DNA of 52,793 bases from assembly GCA_000415505.1 (NCBI GenBank), contig KE354187.1, forward strand, positions 1-52,793. The letters are read 5' to 3'. The notes below the pieces were generated by a model, which did not search any database, was not told the DNA's origin, and saw only the letters and a program-made list of their open reading frames with translations. Below, piece after piece: positions 8,866-17,365 of the stretch. The stretch is from Streptomyces afghaniensis 772. Its GTDB lineage: Bacteria; Actinomycetota; Actinomycetes; Streptomycetales; Streptomycetaceae. Position 1 is the stretch's first letter. Each line of letters starts with the position of its first letter. The translations under genes were made by a program, and so were the position numbers.

Positions 8866-9105
8866 ACGGCGAGCACTGCGCTCTACCGGAAGATCAGTCA
8901 GCAACCCCGGGTATCTCGCGCGTGCGGAAGCTCGAGAGGACAGAGCACCCAAATTACGTGATCTGGTGGGTCTCCGACGGCGTGAGGACGGGGTTTCCAG
9001 GCTGGAACACCTCCACGACCACGGCTCCGCACCGCACGTCTTCACCTTCCACCACTCGTTCGCCCCGGAGGGAACTCCGACCAGGGTCAATGGCATCGGG
9101 CCGAG
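8866..9105 (+). pseudogene. DUF3291-family remnant
   Basis: Three short pieces in shifting frames line up with one DUF3291 protein: CALYRKISQQP and GYLARAE near 8878-8935, LERTEHPNYVIWWVSDG at about 8930-8982, and RLEHLHDHGSAPHVFTFHHSFAPEG at 8999-9073. At least two frameshifts and missing N-terminal and central segments make it non-functional. The family function is not well known. Confidence 0.6.
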
Positions 9106-9487
9106 GAGCGACCAGGCTCGCTGACGAGGAAGCCTGAACGACTGGATTCGCTGTCAGACGCCTCGAGTTGAATGACGGCGAACAGATGCGTCTACGCTGC
9201 GGCGGATCCGCCAGTATCTGGGCTTCGCCCTCTACCTGGCCCCGGCATCTGCCCCCGCAACACACACAACACAGGCTCCACAGGCAGCCCCGAAGGATTG
9301 TCGGAGCCGACCACTAAGGACGAGAAGTGCGACGCCGGCCGGCCGGGGACAGAGTTCGGCGTCATCAACGCCTTCTGGCGCAGCGGCGGGCGCCGGCTGC
9401 TGAAAACCTGGACCCTGCCTGACCGGCTGACAATCGCCCTGGTAGGGCTGGGGGTCGTCGGGATCCCCGCACTGACCAAGATGGGCG
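9106..9487. other. Intergenic stretch with gene debris
   Basis: No intact gene seen. A plus-strand frame near 9350-9480 encodes one hydrophobic segment (LTIALVGLGVVGIPAL) preceded by basic residues, which could be a stray transmembrane piece of a lost membrane protein. It was not recognised. Confidence 0.35.
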
Positions 9488-10120
9488 GCCGTGCTGGTGA
9501 TCGCCGTACTCGGTCTCGGCGCCGTCGCCCTACCGGCACTGAGCCTGGAACTCGGGCTGCCCGGAGACGAGTCCAGTCGGTGGAGACCACCCCAGCGCCG
9601 TGCCTACGACCTGCTGTCGGAAGGCTTCGGCCCCGGCTTCAACGGCCAGTTGACCGTGGTCGCGGACACGTCGGAGTCCGAGGACACCCGGGCCACCACG
9701 GACCTGGTCGCCAAGACCGTACGGGGAGTGGACGGCGTCGCGTCCGTCGGTGAGCCGGTTCTCAGCCGGACCAAGGACACGGCCGTCCTCACCGCCGTTC
9801 CGCGGACCGCGCCGAACAGCGGCGAGACCAAGGACCTGGTGCACGCGATCCGGGGCTCGGTCTCCGGCGCCGAGGCGGGGACGGGCGCCGCCGTCCTGGT
9901 GACCGGCACGATGATCGCGTGTTCGCCGGGTTCATCGGGATGCACAGTCCGACCATCCAGACGATGGGCGCCGGTCTGGCCGTCGCCGTCGCCTTCGACG
10001 CCTTCGTGGGCGGATGGCGATCGCACCCGCGGTCCTGGCGCTGCTCGGCCACCGGGCCCGGTGGCTGCCTCGTATCCTGACCGTGTGCTGCCGAATATCG
10101 ACATCGAGGGTGAGGCACGG
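9488..10120 (+). pseudogene. MMPL/RND-type transporter remnant
   Basis: Fragments of a large MMPL membrane transporter in at least three frames. Piece 1 (9491 to about 9915) covers a transmembrane helix and the periplasmic domain (AYDLLSEGFGPGFNGQLTVVAD to VLVTGTM). Piece 2 (about 9918-10010) reads VFAGFIGMHSPTIQTMGAGLAVAVAFDAFV. Piece 3 (10014-10073) reads MAIAPAVLALLGHRARWLP. Piece 4 (about 10080-10115) reads DRVLPNIDIEGEA. Between pieces 1 and 2 roughly 120 residues with most C-terminal membrane helices are missing. It sits directly upstream of an intact two-component pair, a common location for such transporters in Streptomyces, so it was probably the regulated target. Confidence 0.8.
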
Positions 10121-10199
10121 AGCAGGCGAGTCCCGGCTTCGGCAACCGGACCGGACGCAGCGGAGCGGCGGCTCCCGGTCGGCGGGGGCTGAGCCGGCC

Positions 10200-11528
10200 A
10201 TGACGAACACGGGGAGCGGTGGCCCGCGACCACGCGGCGCGTGGTGGCGGGAGGCGGCGCTCACGGCGACGGCGTTCGCGTTCTGTCTGCTCGGCGGGGT
10301 GATGCAGGTCGACGACACGCTGTCAGCGCCGCCTGCCGCCGCCTACATCTTCGCCGTGGTGTCCTGTGCGGTGCTGCCTGTGCGGCACAGGACACCCCTG
10401 GCCGCCTTGGCGGCCACGACCGCGGTCGGCGTGCTGGTCACGCCCCTGGGCCTCCTCCTCACCCCGCTCATCGTGGCCCCCGCTGTGATCACCGCCTACT
10501 CCTACTCACTCGCCGCGCGCACCGAACGGCGCGCGGCGAGCGCGGTGTTGCTCGCTTCCGTGGCTCTGGTCGCCTCCATCTCCTTGTCCGGGGATCTCTC
10601 GTGGAAGGACGTGAGCAGGATGGGAGTGGTGGCGGTGTTCCCGCTGGTGGCCGGCGTACTCGGTCACTCGGTGCGCAACCGGCGGGCCTACCTGGGGGCC
10701 GTGGAGGAGCGGGCCCGGCGGGCCGAGGAGAGCCGGGACAGCGAGGCGCGCCGGAGAGTGGCCGAGGAACGGGTGCGCATCGCCCGGGAACTGCACGACC
10801 TGGTGGCCCATCAGATCACCCTCGCCAACGCGCAGGCCACGGTCGCCGCCCACCTCTTCGACACCCGCCCGGAGCAGACCCGCAAGAGCCTCAAGGAACT
10901 CGTCGAAACCACCGCCGACGCGCTCGACGACCTGCGGGCCACGGTCGGTCTGCTGCGTCAGTCCGGGGACGCGGCCACGCCCGCCGAACCGGCGCCCGGG
11001 CTGTCCCGGCTTCCCACGCTCCTCGAGTCCTTCCGCCGCGCAGGTCTGGAGGTGTCGGTACACCAGGAGGGCACGGCCAGGCCGCTGCCGCCGGGAGTGG
11101 ACCTCACCGCCTACCGCATCATCCAGGAGGCCCTGACCAACGTGACCAAGCACGCCGGCACCGGCAGCGCCCGGGTCCGCCTCGTCTGGAACCGCGATCG
11201 CGTGACCATCACCGTCGCCGACGACGGCCGGGACGCCCGTACGGCGCCGACCGCGGCCACGGGACCGAGTGCGTCCACGCTGCCGGACCGTCCGCCCGGT
11301 CACGGTCTGATCGGGATGCGTGAACGTGCCGCCGCGGTCGGGGGGCACCTCTCCGCGGGCAGGCGTCCGGAGGGCGGTTTCCTCGTCTCCGCCCTGCTGC
11401 GCCTCCCGCCCGTCAAGGACACGACACGGAGCACCGGCGAAGCCACAACCAACGGGGAGGGACGGATGGCTGACGGAACGACAGGCGACGGACGGACGAG
11501 CGACGGAGAGGCCAGGGACACGCCGTGA
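10200..11528 (+). CDS. Sensor histidine kinase, NarL/DesK-type (HisKA_3)
   Basis: Membrane sensor of a two-component system, 442 residues. The N-terminal third holds about five hydrophobic segments (residues 15-155), followed by a short coiled region. The dimerisation/phosphoacceptor domain has ERVRIARELHDLVAHQ, with His199 as the likely phosphorylation site. The HATPase domain follows (AYRIIQEALTNVTKHA as the N box, VADDGRD as G1, GHGLIGMRERA as G2). The ATG at 10200 excludes upstream in-frame sequence belonging to the MMPL remnant. Its stop overlaps the response regulator start (GTGA), so the two are co-translated. Signal unknown. The adjacent broken MMPL gene suggests it has lost its original target. 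Confidence 0.92.
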   Translation: MTNTGSGGPRPRGAWWREAALTATAFAFCLLGGVMQVDDTLSAPPAAAYIFAVVSCAVLPVRHRTPLAALAATTAVGVLVTPLGLLLTPLIVAPAVITAYSYSLAARTERRAASAVLLASVALVASISLSGDLSWKDVSRMGVVAVFPLVAGVLGHSVRNRRAYLGAVEERARRAEESRDSEARRRVAEERVRIARELHDLVAHQITLANAQATVAAHLFDTRPEQTRKSLKELVETTADALDDLRATVGLLRQSGDAATPAEPAPGLSRLPTLLESFRRAGLEVSVHQEGTARPLPPGVDLTAYRIIQEALTNVTKHAGTGSARVRLVWNRDRVTITVADDGRDARTAPTAATGPSASTLPDRPPGHGLIGMRERAAAVGGHLSAGRRPEGGFLVSALLRLPPVKDTTRSTGEATTNGEGRMADGTTGDGRTSDGEARDTP

Positions 11529-12217
11529 CGCTCAGGGTGCTCCTCGCCGACGATCAGGCCCTGCTGCGCGGGGCCTTCCGCATGCTTCTCGACAGCGCCG
11601 GCGACATCACCGTGGTCGGCGAGGCCGGCGACGGCCGGGAGGCGGTGAGACTCACCCGGGAGCTGCGCCCGGACGTGGTGGTCATGGACATCCGTATGCC
11701 CGAGGTGGACGGTCTCACCGCCACGTCGGAGATCTGCGCGGACCCGGAACTGCGCACCAGCCGCATCCTGATCCTCACCACGTACGAGACCGACGAGTAC
11801 GTCGCTCAGGCCCTGCGCGCGGGGGCCGGTGGCTTCATCGGCAAGGGCATCGGCGCGGAGGACCTGGCGGACGCCGTGCGTACGATCGCCGCCGGCGACA
11901 CTCTTCTGTCCCCGGCGGCGACCCGCTCCTTGGTCGCCCGTTTCCTGGCCACGCCGGACAACGCCACGCCGCACCACGCCGAACAGCTCGCCGTGCTCAC
12001 CCCGCGCGAACGCGAGATGGTGGCCCTGGTCGCGACCGGCCTGTCCAACCAGGAGATCGCCGAGCGGATGTTCCTCAGCCCTTTCACCGTCCGCGCCCAC
12101 GTCCAGCGCGCCATGACGAAACTGGAGGCCCGCGACCGGGCTCAACTCGTCGTCATCGCCTACCGGACGGGCCTGGCCCACGCCGCCCCCGACGGTGGTA
12201 CGGATCGCCTGTCGTAA
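11525..12217 (+). CDS. Response regulator, NarL/FixJ family (LuxR-type HTH)
   Basis: Partner of the preceding kinase. The receiver domain spans about residues 1-120, with acidic pair DD near the start, phosphoacceptor Asp55 in DVVVMDIRMPEVDGL, and the conserved Thr/Lys in LILTTYE and GKGI. The C-terminal LuxR HTH (about 155-215) has LTPREREMVALVATGLSNQEIAERMFLSPFTVRAHVQRAMTKL. At 230 residues it is normal for the family. The GTG start overlaps the kinase stop. All key residues are present, so the system should be functional even though the neighbouring transporter is not. Confidence 0.93.
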   Translation: MTLRVLLADDQALLRGAFRMLLDSAGDITVVGEAGDGREAVRLTRELRPDVVVMDIRMPEVDGLTATSEICADPELRTSRILILTTYETDEYVAQALRAGAGGFIGKGIGAEDLADAVRTIAAGDTLLSPAATRSLVARFLATPDNATPHHAEQLAVLTPREREMVALVATGLSNQEIAERMFLSPFTVRAHVQRAMTKLEARDRAQLVVIAYRTGLAHAAPDGGTDRLS

Positions 12218-12311
12218 TCCGGTGATCGAGTCAGTCGGTCCCCGATGGCGCCCCCAGGCTCTCGGCGTCACCGGCCGCAGAGTTGGACGGCGCCGCTCCA
12301 GTCGGCGAGAG

Positions 12312-13535
12312 TCACGGCATCGGGGCGAATTCGGGCAGCGTAAGGGCTGAGTGGGCCGGTCGTGCTGTCGCCGAGGGCATGGTGACGAGGGCGCGCAGCA
12401 TGGTGTTGCGTTGCTCCAGGGCTCGCGCTGTGGTGGGGAAGAGCGTGGCCGCACCGTTGTCGACCAGGGCCTGATTCATGGCTACGAACTCGCGCATGTC
12501 GCGTTCGTACGCGGCGAAGGCCACAGTGTGGTCCCGGTTCGCGGCCAGGGCGTTGGCGAGCATGTAGGCACCGGCCAGTGCAAGGCTTGTGCCTTGTCCG
12601 GTAAGGAACGAGGGTGCGTATGCGGCGTCGCCGACGAGCGCGACGCGGCCGCTGGACCAGTGGGGCATGCGGATCTGACCGGCCGTGTCGAAGAAGAGGT
12701 CATCCGCGTCGCGCATGGCGTTGACCATGTCAGGGACCGCCCATCCCGCGCCTGCGAAGGTCGTGGCGACCAGGTCCCGCTGGGCGTCAGGGTGCCGGAG
12801 GGTATGCAACGGCGGTTCTGGTTGGTGGAAGTTCAGGAAGGCGTGCAGCTCGTCGTTGTCCCCGACGGCGTAGAGGGCCGCGGCTTTCCCCGGGGTGTTC
12901 CACACCATGACCTCGCGGGAGAGCCCGAAGGTGTTCGGCATGGTGAATATGGCGAAGCAGTAGCCGAGGTAGCGGTGGAATTGGTCTTCTGGGCCGAACA
13001 GGGACTCCCGGGTATGTGAGTGCATACCGTCGGCGCCGACCACCAGGTCGAACGTGCGCCGTTGCCCACTGCGGAGAGTGACGTCGACCCCTTGTCCGGA
13101 CTGGTCGAGGGTGTCGATGGAGTCGTTGAAGAGGAATTCCACGTCGTCGCGCACCATCGTGTAGAGGATCGCGGTCAGTTCCCCACGATGTACCTCGAGG
13201 TCCTGTCCTTCGACCCCGCCTGCAACGGCACGCGGGGTGAGCGAGGCCACCTCACTGCCATCGGCGTTGAGGAAAGTGCAGCGCCGCGAGTCGATGTGCG
13301 CGTCCTGCAATTGCGGCAGTATCCCCATCCGCCGGACCACCTCCAGCGCGGTACCGCGGACGTCGATCGGGTAACCACCGTCGCGCAGTGCGCCTGCCTT
13401 CTCCACCACGGTGACCGCGAATCCGGACCGGTGCAGCCAGTACGCCAGCGCGGGTCCGGCGATACTTGCCCCGGAGATCAGAACATTGCGCTTCGCGGTA
13501 GTACCCACACCCATCGACAGGCCGGCCGGTGTCAT
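12312..13535 (-). CDS. FAD-dependent monooxygenase (PHBH/TetX-like, group A)
   Basis: Hydroxylates an aromatic or polyketide-like substrate using NAD(P)H and O2. The Rossmann FAD motif is near the N-terminus (LISGASIAGPALAYWLHRSGFAVTVVEK). The family DG motif is VVGADGMHSHTR, and the second FAD motif is VALVGDAAYAPSFLTGQGTSLALAGAYMLA. At 407 residues it is full length. AAGGAG precedes ATG 13535, which overlaps the stop of the upstream MFS gene (ATGA). Pairing a flavin monooxygenase with an exporter resembles drug inactivation plus efflux, as in tetracycline resistance, or a tailoring pair. The substrate cannot be read from sequence. Confidence 0.88.
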   Translation of the reverse strand: MTPAGLSMGVGTTAKRNVLISGASIAGPALAYWLHRSGFAVTVVEKAGALRDGGYPIDVRGTALEVVRRMGILPQLQDAHIDSRRCTFLNADGSEVASLTPRAVAGGVEGQDLEVHRGELTAILYTMVRDDVEFLFNDSIDTLDQSGQGVDVTLRSGQRRTFDLVVGADGMHSHTRESLFGPEDQFHRYLGYCFAIFTMPNTFGLSREVMVWNTPGKAAALYAVGDNDELHAFLNFHQPEPPLHTLRHPDAQRDLVATTFAGAGWAVPDMVNAMRDADDLFFDTAGQIRMPHWSSGRVALVGDAAYAPSFLTGQGTSLALAGAYMLANALAANRDHTVAFAAYERDMREFVAMNQALVDNGAATLFPTTARALEQRNTMLRALVTMPSATARPAHSALTLPEFAPMP

Positions 13536-14944
13536 GCCTGGACTCCTTTTTTCGTCATACGGACAACGAGAAGTGACAACGCGGCGACGAGGCCCGCCAC
13601 GGCGAACCCTGTGGCGAAGGCCGAATCAGTCGGCCGGCCCGTCGTCGGCTCGGCCCCGGCGTCGAGGATCGCGCCGCCGACCTGGGCGCCCAGGGCGACG
13701 CCGATCACGCGAGTGACCACGAGCAAGCTGGTGGCGATGCCGATGTCCTTGGTCTCGATGGCGGTGGCGGTGCCGGCAAGCAACGCCGTGGTACCGACGC
13801 CCGCGGCGAACGCGGTCAGCACCTTCGCGAGGACGAGTTGCCATTCCGCAGTGTGCAGCAACGCCAGGGCGATCATCGTGGTCGCCGTGACGACGGTGCC
13901 CACGATGACCACCGCGCGCGGACCGAAACGCCGCGCCGCGATCCCGCCGACCGAATCGCTCACCGCCCCGGCGATGGCGCCGGGCAGCAGGAACAGTCCG
14001 ATATCGGTGGTGCCGGCTCCGAAGCCGTAGCCGTCGGCCGATACCGCGAACAGCTGTGGGAGGAGAAAGAGCACCATCCCGGAGCTGGCGGTGATGACGA
14101 AGGTGAGCACGCATGCGTTCCACATCGCGGGCTTTGCCAGCATGCGCAGATCGACCATCGGCGAGGCTGCCCGGCGCTCGACGACGACCCATCCGGTCGC
14201 GAGGGCGGCCACGGCCACCGCCATGGCACCGACCGCGAGTGGCGGCACGCCGCCGTCCCTCGTCACCGTCACGAGCCCGAGCATGAACGCGAGCAACGTG
14301 CCACTCAGCAGAACCGTGCCAGGCCAGTCGATCCCGTCGCCTGATTGGATCGGCGGATCATGCGGCAGCAGCCGAGTCACGACCAACGTCGTGGCGATGA
14401 TCGCGATCGTCGGCAGCGCGAACATCCACTGCCAGGACAGGCCTTCCGCGATCGGCCCGGCAAACAGCATTCCCACCATGCTGCCGCCCGTGAACAGCGC
14501 GACGACCAGCCCGATCGCCGCTTGCGACTGTCCTGCCGTGAGGTGTTTGCGCACCAGGATGAAGGAGAGGGGCAGCGCACCCACCATGACGCCCTGCAAT
14601 ACCTGACCGAGCAACAAGACCGGCAGGTTCGGCGCCAGGCCGGCCATCAGACCACCGGCGGAGACCACGGCCATCAGCCGGACCAGCACCCGTTTTCCGC
14701 CGTAGCGGTCGCCGAGTTTGCCCGCGACGGGGGTGATGACCGCGCCGGTGATGAGTAATGCGTTGCCGATCAAAGCTCCTTCGGCAGGACTGATCCCGAG
14801 CTCATGTTGCAGCAGCGGGAGCGCAGGCTCCACCACTGACTGCAGGGTGCCGAGAGCGAGCGCCAGGATGCCGAGGGCGCTGATCGACAGCCAACCGATG
14901 CGGACCGGAGAGACCACGGCTTCGGGTACGGACGTCGTTTTCAC
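13532..14944 (-). CDS. MFS transporter, DHA2-like drug:H+ antiporter
   Basis: Proton-driven efflux pump of the inner membrane. The 470-residue chain has the spacing of a 12-14 helix DHA transporter. The conserved loop motif is GKLGDRYGGKRVLV between helices 2 and 3, and motif C-like glycine/proline helices follow. The GTG start at 14944 (MKTTSVPEAVV-like N-terminus) is chosen because upstream in-frame sequence is antisense to a remnant and not membrane-like. The GTG overlaps the stop of the truncated MMPL reading frame (GTGA), and no strong ribosome-binding site is visible, so translation may depend on that small frame. It forms an operon with the downstream monooxygenase. Confidence 0.88.
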   Translation of the reverse strand: MKTTSVPEAVVSPVRIGWLSISALGILALALGTLQSVVEPALPLLQHELGISPAEGALIGNALLITGAVITPVAGKLGDRYGGKRVLVRLMAVVSAGGLMAGLAPNLPVLLLGQVLQGVMVGALPLSFILVRKHLTAGQSQAAIGLVVALFTGGSMVGMLFAGPIAEGLSWQWMFALPTIAIIATTLVVTRLLPHDPPIQSGDGIDWPGTVLLSGTLLAFMLGLVTVTRDGGVPPLAVGAMAVAVAALATGWVVVERRAASPMVDLRMLAKPAMWNACVLTFVITASSGMVLFLLPQLFAVSADGYGFGAGTTDIGLFLLPGAIAGAVSDSVGGIAARRFGPRAVVIVGTVVTATTMIALALLHTAEWQLVLAKVLTAFAAGVGTTALLAGTATAIETKDIGIATSLLVVTRVIGVALGAQVGGAILDAGAEPTTGRPTDSAFATGFAVAGLVAALSLLVVRMTKKGVQA

Positions 14945-15132
14945 CGGCGCTCGTCCAGCAGGTCGTACGCCTTCTGCGACTCGGTGGCGGGCGTGGAGAG
15001 GTCCTCTTCCTCCCCGGCCCGCGCCATGGCGGCGGCTGCGACGGCCAGCACCAGGGCACCCAGCCACAGGCCGCCCACGAGCCTGCGCCGCCGGAAAGCC
15101 CACTGTCCGATCCGGTCAAGGCAAGTTGCCAT
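14941..15132 (-). pseudogene. N-terminal fragment of an MMPL transporter, fused in operon to the MFS gene
   Basis: Encodes 63 residues: MATCLDRIGQWAFRRRRLVGGLWLGALVLAVAAAA is the first membrane helix of an MMPL protein, and TPATESQKAYDLLDERR is the family sequence that follows. It then stops at a TGA that overlaps the GTG of the MFS gene. It has its own GGAG 8 bp before the ATG. The remaining roughly 650 residues of the transporter are gone. It may still act as a leader whose translation feeds the MFS start. Confidence 0.75.
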
Positions 15133-15454
15133 CGCTGATCACTCCAGACACCGCTAGGCAAGGGGAATGCGCGAGATTTCACGCGCCTCCAACCCTCCGC
15201 TCCAGCGCCGTGGCGGGCATCACCCCCCGTCACCGTCTTTCCCTGGTGCACCCGGACCAGCCAGTCACGTGTCCTGGTGCGTACGCACTACAGGCCGACT
15301 TGGGCCGGAGCGGGGCCTGAATTGGATCCACACCGGCCGTCCGAAGCACGGAGCGTCGAGCAGCAGCTGGACTCGGCGGCCGTGGCCGATCCGAGACGGC
15401 GACGGCCCGCAGGCACTCGCAGAATGCGCCAACGTCTGGGGCTTTCAGGCCGCT
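15133..15454. other. Intergenic region upstream of the MMPL-fragment/MFS/monooxygenase operon
   Basis: A 322-bp gap holding the promoter of the leftward MFS operon and the downstream end of the epoxide hydrolase gene. The only clear element is a perfect 12-bp palindrome GTGCGTACGCAC at 15277-15288, about 145 bp upstream of the small MMPL frame. It could be a regulator site, but no regulator gene is adjacent. No gene seen. Confidence 0.45.
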
Positions 15455-16627
15455 TTACCGATTGGCGGCCAGCACTGCCGCGAGGCCTTCTTGCAGATCT
15501 TTGACGAAATACTCGGGGACCTCCAGCGACGGGAAGTGTCCCCCACTCTCGGGCGTCCTCCATCGGACGATCTGTCGGTACCGCTCCTGTGCCCAGGGGC
15601 GCGGACACTTCTCGACGTCGCGGGGATACATGGTGAGTGCTGACGGGACGTCGACCCGCAGTTCGGGGTCCAGAGAGTTGTGGCTTTCGTAGTAGATGCG
15701 GGCCGCCGAAGCGCCGGTCCGGGTCAGCCAATACAGGGTGACGTCGTCAAGAACCCTGTCTTTGGAAATCGTCTCGAACGGGCTGTCTTCGGTGTCTGAC
15801 CACTCGGCGAACTTGTCGAGGATCCAGGCGAGAAGCCCGACCGGTGAGTCGACGAGCGAGTAGCCGATGGTCTGCGGTCGGGTCGCCTGCTGCTTCGCGT
15901 ACGCCGCGCGGTGGCGCCAGAAGTCGCGGGTTTCCTCGGTCCACTTGCGCTCGACCGACGTCAACCCGTCCGTTGTCAACCCGGGCGGTCCCTCCGCGAA
16001 CGTGGTGTGGATACCGAGAACGTGCGCCGGGAACCTGCCGCCGAGGACCGTGGTGATATTTCCTCCCCAGTCGCCGCCGTGGGCTACGAACGTGCTGTAG
16101 CCGAGCCTTCCCATCAGTTCCACCCATGCGGCCGCGATCCTTTCGGTTCCCCACCCGGTGGTGGCCGGCTTGTCGCTGTAACCAAAGCCTGGTAGCGACG
16201 GGACCACGACGTGGAACGCCGGAGCGTCTGCATCTTTCGGATCTGCCAGCTCGTCCACTACATCGACGAACCGAGCAATGCTGTCTGGCCAGCCGTGCGT
16301 CATGATCAGAGGAGTGGCATCGGCGCGCGCGGATCGGCGGTGCAGGAAGTGGATTCCCAGATCGTCAATGGTCGTGCGGAACTGGCCCATGCGGTTGAGG
16401 CGCTCTTCGAACGACCGCCAGTTGTACTCGGTGCGCCAGTAGTTCACGACATCGACGAGGTCGGCGAGAGGAACGCCCTGTTCCCATCGGCGAGGGCCGG
16501 GCGCGGCGCGACAGACCGTCTCGGCCTCCGGTAGTCGGGCCGCGGCCAGTCGAGCGCGCAGATCGTCGAGGTCAGCGTCAGTTGCATGGGCTTCAAATGC
16601 TTGCACGTCGCTGGTTCGACGGGGCAT
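15455..16627 (-). CDS. Epoxide hydrolase (alpha/beta hydrolase with EHN domain)
   Basis: Opens epoxides to diols in the cytoplasm. The N-terminal EHN lid (about residues 8-110) has DLDDLRARLAAARLPE and DLVDVVNYWRTEYNWRSFEERLNRMGQF. The alpha/beta hydrolase core follows, with oxyanion motif HGWP (111-114), nucleophile Asp186 in HGGDWGG, and catalytic His364 in GGHFPSLEVPE. At 390 residues it is full length. AGGAGG stands 5-6 bp before ATG 16627. It is divergent from a CGNR zinc-finger protein, and two dyad repeats lie between them, so that protein is the likely regulator. Substrate unknown. Confidence 0.93.
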   Translation of the reverse strand: MPRRTSDVQAFEAHATDADLDDLRARLAAARLPEAETVCRAAPGPRRWEQGVPLADLVDVVNYWRTEYNWRSFEERLNRMGQFRTTIDDLGIHFLHRRSARADATPLIMTHGWPDSIARFVDVVDELADPKDADAPAFHVVVPSLPGFGYSDKPATTGWGTERIAAAWVELMGRLGYSTFVAHGGDWGGNITTVLGGRFPAHVLGIHTTFAEGPPGLTTDGLTSVERKWTEETRDFWRHRAAYAKQQATRPQTIGYSLVDSPVGLLAWILDKFAEWSDTEDSPFETISKDRVLDDVTLYWLTRTGASAARIYYESHNSLDPELRVDVPSALTMYPRDVEKCPRPWAQERYRQIVRWRTPESGGHFPSLEVPEYFVKDLQEGLAAVLAANR

Positions 16628-16668
16628 GAGACCTCCTGGCCATCGTGGAAGCGGCTGCGAACTATCGC

Positions 16669-16687
16669 GAACCGGCTAAGACGGTTC
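16669..16687. promoter_or_regulatory. Candidate CGNR-protein operator, copy 1
   Basis: GAACCGGCTAAGACGGTTC: inverted arms GAACCG and CGGTTC around a GCTAAGA core. A second copy with the same core stands 42 bp to the right. Confidence 0.6.
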
Positions 16688-16710
16688 TAGCAGGCCCCCA
16701 TGTCGGCCTG

Positions 16711-16729
16711 CAACCAGCTAAGGTGGTTC
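16711..16729. promoter_or_regulatory. Candidate CGNR-protein operator, copy 2
   Basis: CAACCAGCTAAGGTGGTTC: same layout and core as 16669-16687 (15 of 19 positions identical), ending two bases before the regulator ATG. A centre-to-centre spacing of 42 bp equals four helical turns, placing both on one DNA face. Confidence 0.6.
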
Positions 16730-16730
16730 C

Positions 16731-17306
16731 ATGCGTTCTGGGTTTCCTGACTTCCGCCTCGGCAGCGTGCTGGCGACCAGCTTCACGGGGACTCTGTCGG
16801 AGCGTCACGGCGACGCCGTGGAGCGCATTCCCGTGCCGCAGCGACTCATCGACTGGCTGGCGGTGAACGGCCTCACCGTGGACTCCTGCACCCCTGCCCA
16901 GCTCGACCTCGCTCGGGAACTGAGGGAGTCGATTCACGCCGCCGCGACAGCGGCCGCGCTCCAGGACGCTCTCCCTGCGTCAGCTGTCCAGGTCATCAAC
17001 GACTGCAGCGCCCAGGGCCGGGCCGCGGCCATCCTGACACCCGAGGGTGAGCGGCGATGGCGGCTCAGCTCGGCTTCCTGCGTGGAAGATGCCCTCGGCG
17101 TGATCGCCGCCGACGCGATCAGCATCATCGCTGGCGATCGAGACGGAAAACTGGCCTTGTGCGCATCGCCGACCTGCCGAGCCGCCTTCTTCGACACCAG
17201 CCAGAGTCGCACGCGCAAGTGGTGTGACATGAACACGTGCGGGAATCGCCAGAAGAAAGCGCGCTTCAACGCCAACCAGCGCAAAACCCCCAGATCAGCG
17301 GATTGA
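16731..17306 (+). CDS. CGNR zinc-finger (ABATE-domain) protein, putative regulator
   Basis: A 191-residue protein of the CGNR family, regarded as stress- or ligand-responsive DNA-binding regulators. The N-terminal ABATE region (about 10-135) shows LAVNGLTVDSCTPAQLDLARELRESIHAA. The C-terminal zinc finger is LCASPTCRAAFFDTSQSRTRKWCDMNTCGNRQKKARF, with C144, C149, C165 and C170 as ligands. ATG 16731 directly abuts a dyad element and lacks a clear ribosome-binding site, so the message may be leaderless and self-repressed. It probably controls the divergent epoxide hydrolase; that is inferred from layout. Confidence 0.87.
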   Translation: MRSGFPDFRLGSVLATSFTGTLSERHGDAVERIPVPQRLIDWLAVNGLTVDSCTPAQLDLARELRESIHAAATAAALQDALPASAVQVINDCSAQGRAAAILTPEGERRWRLSSASCVEDALGVIAADAISIIAGDRDGKLALCASPTCRAAFFDTSQSRTRKWCDMNTCGNRQKKARFNANQRKTPRSAD

Positions 17307-17365
17307 TCGTTGCCGAGCGGCCCGCTTTCGATCTCGATCATTCTGGGTGTCGCCTGCCGATGGGC

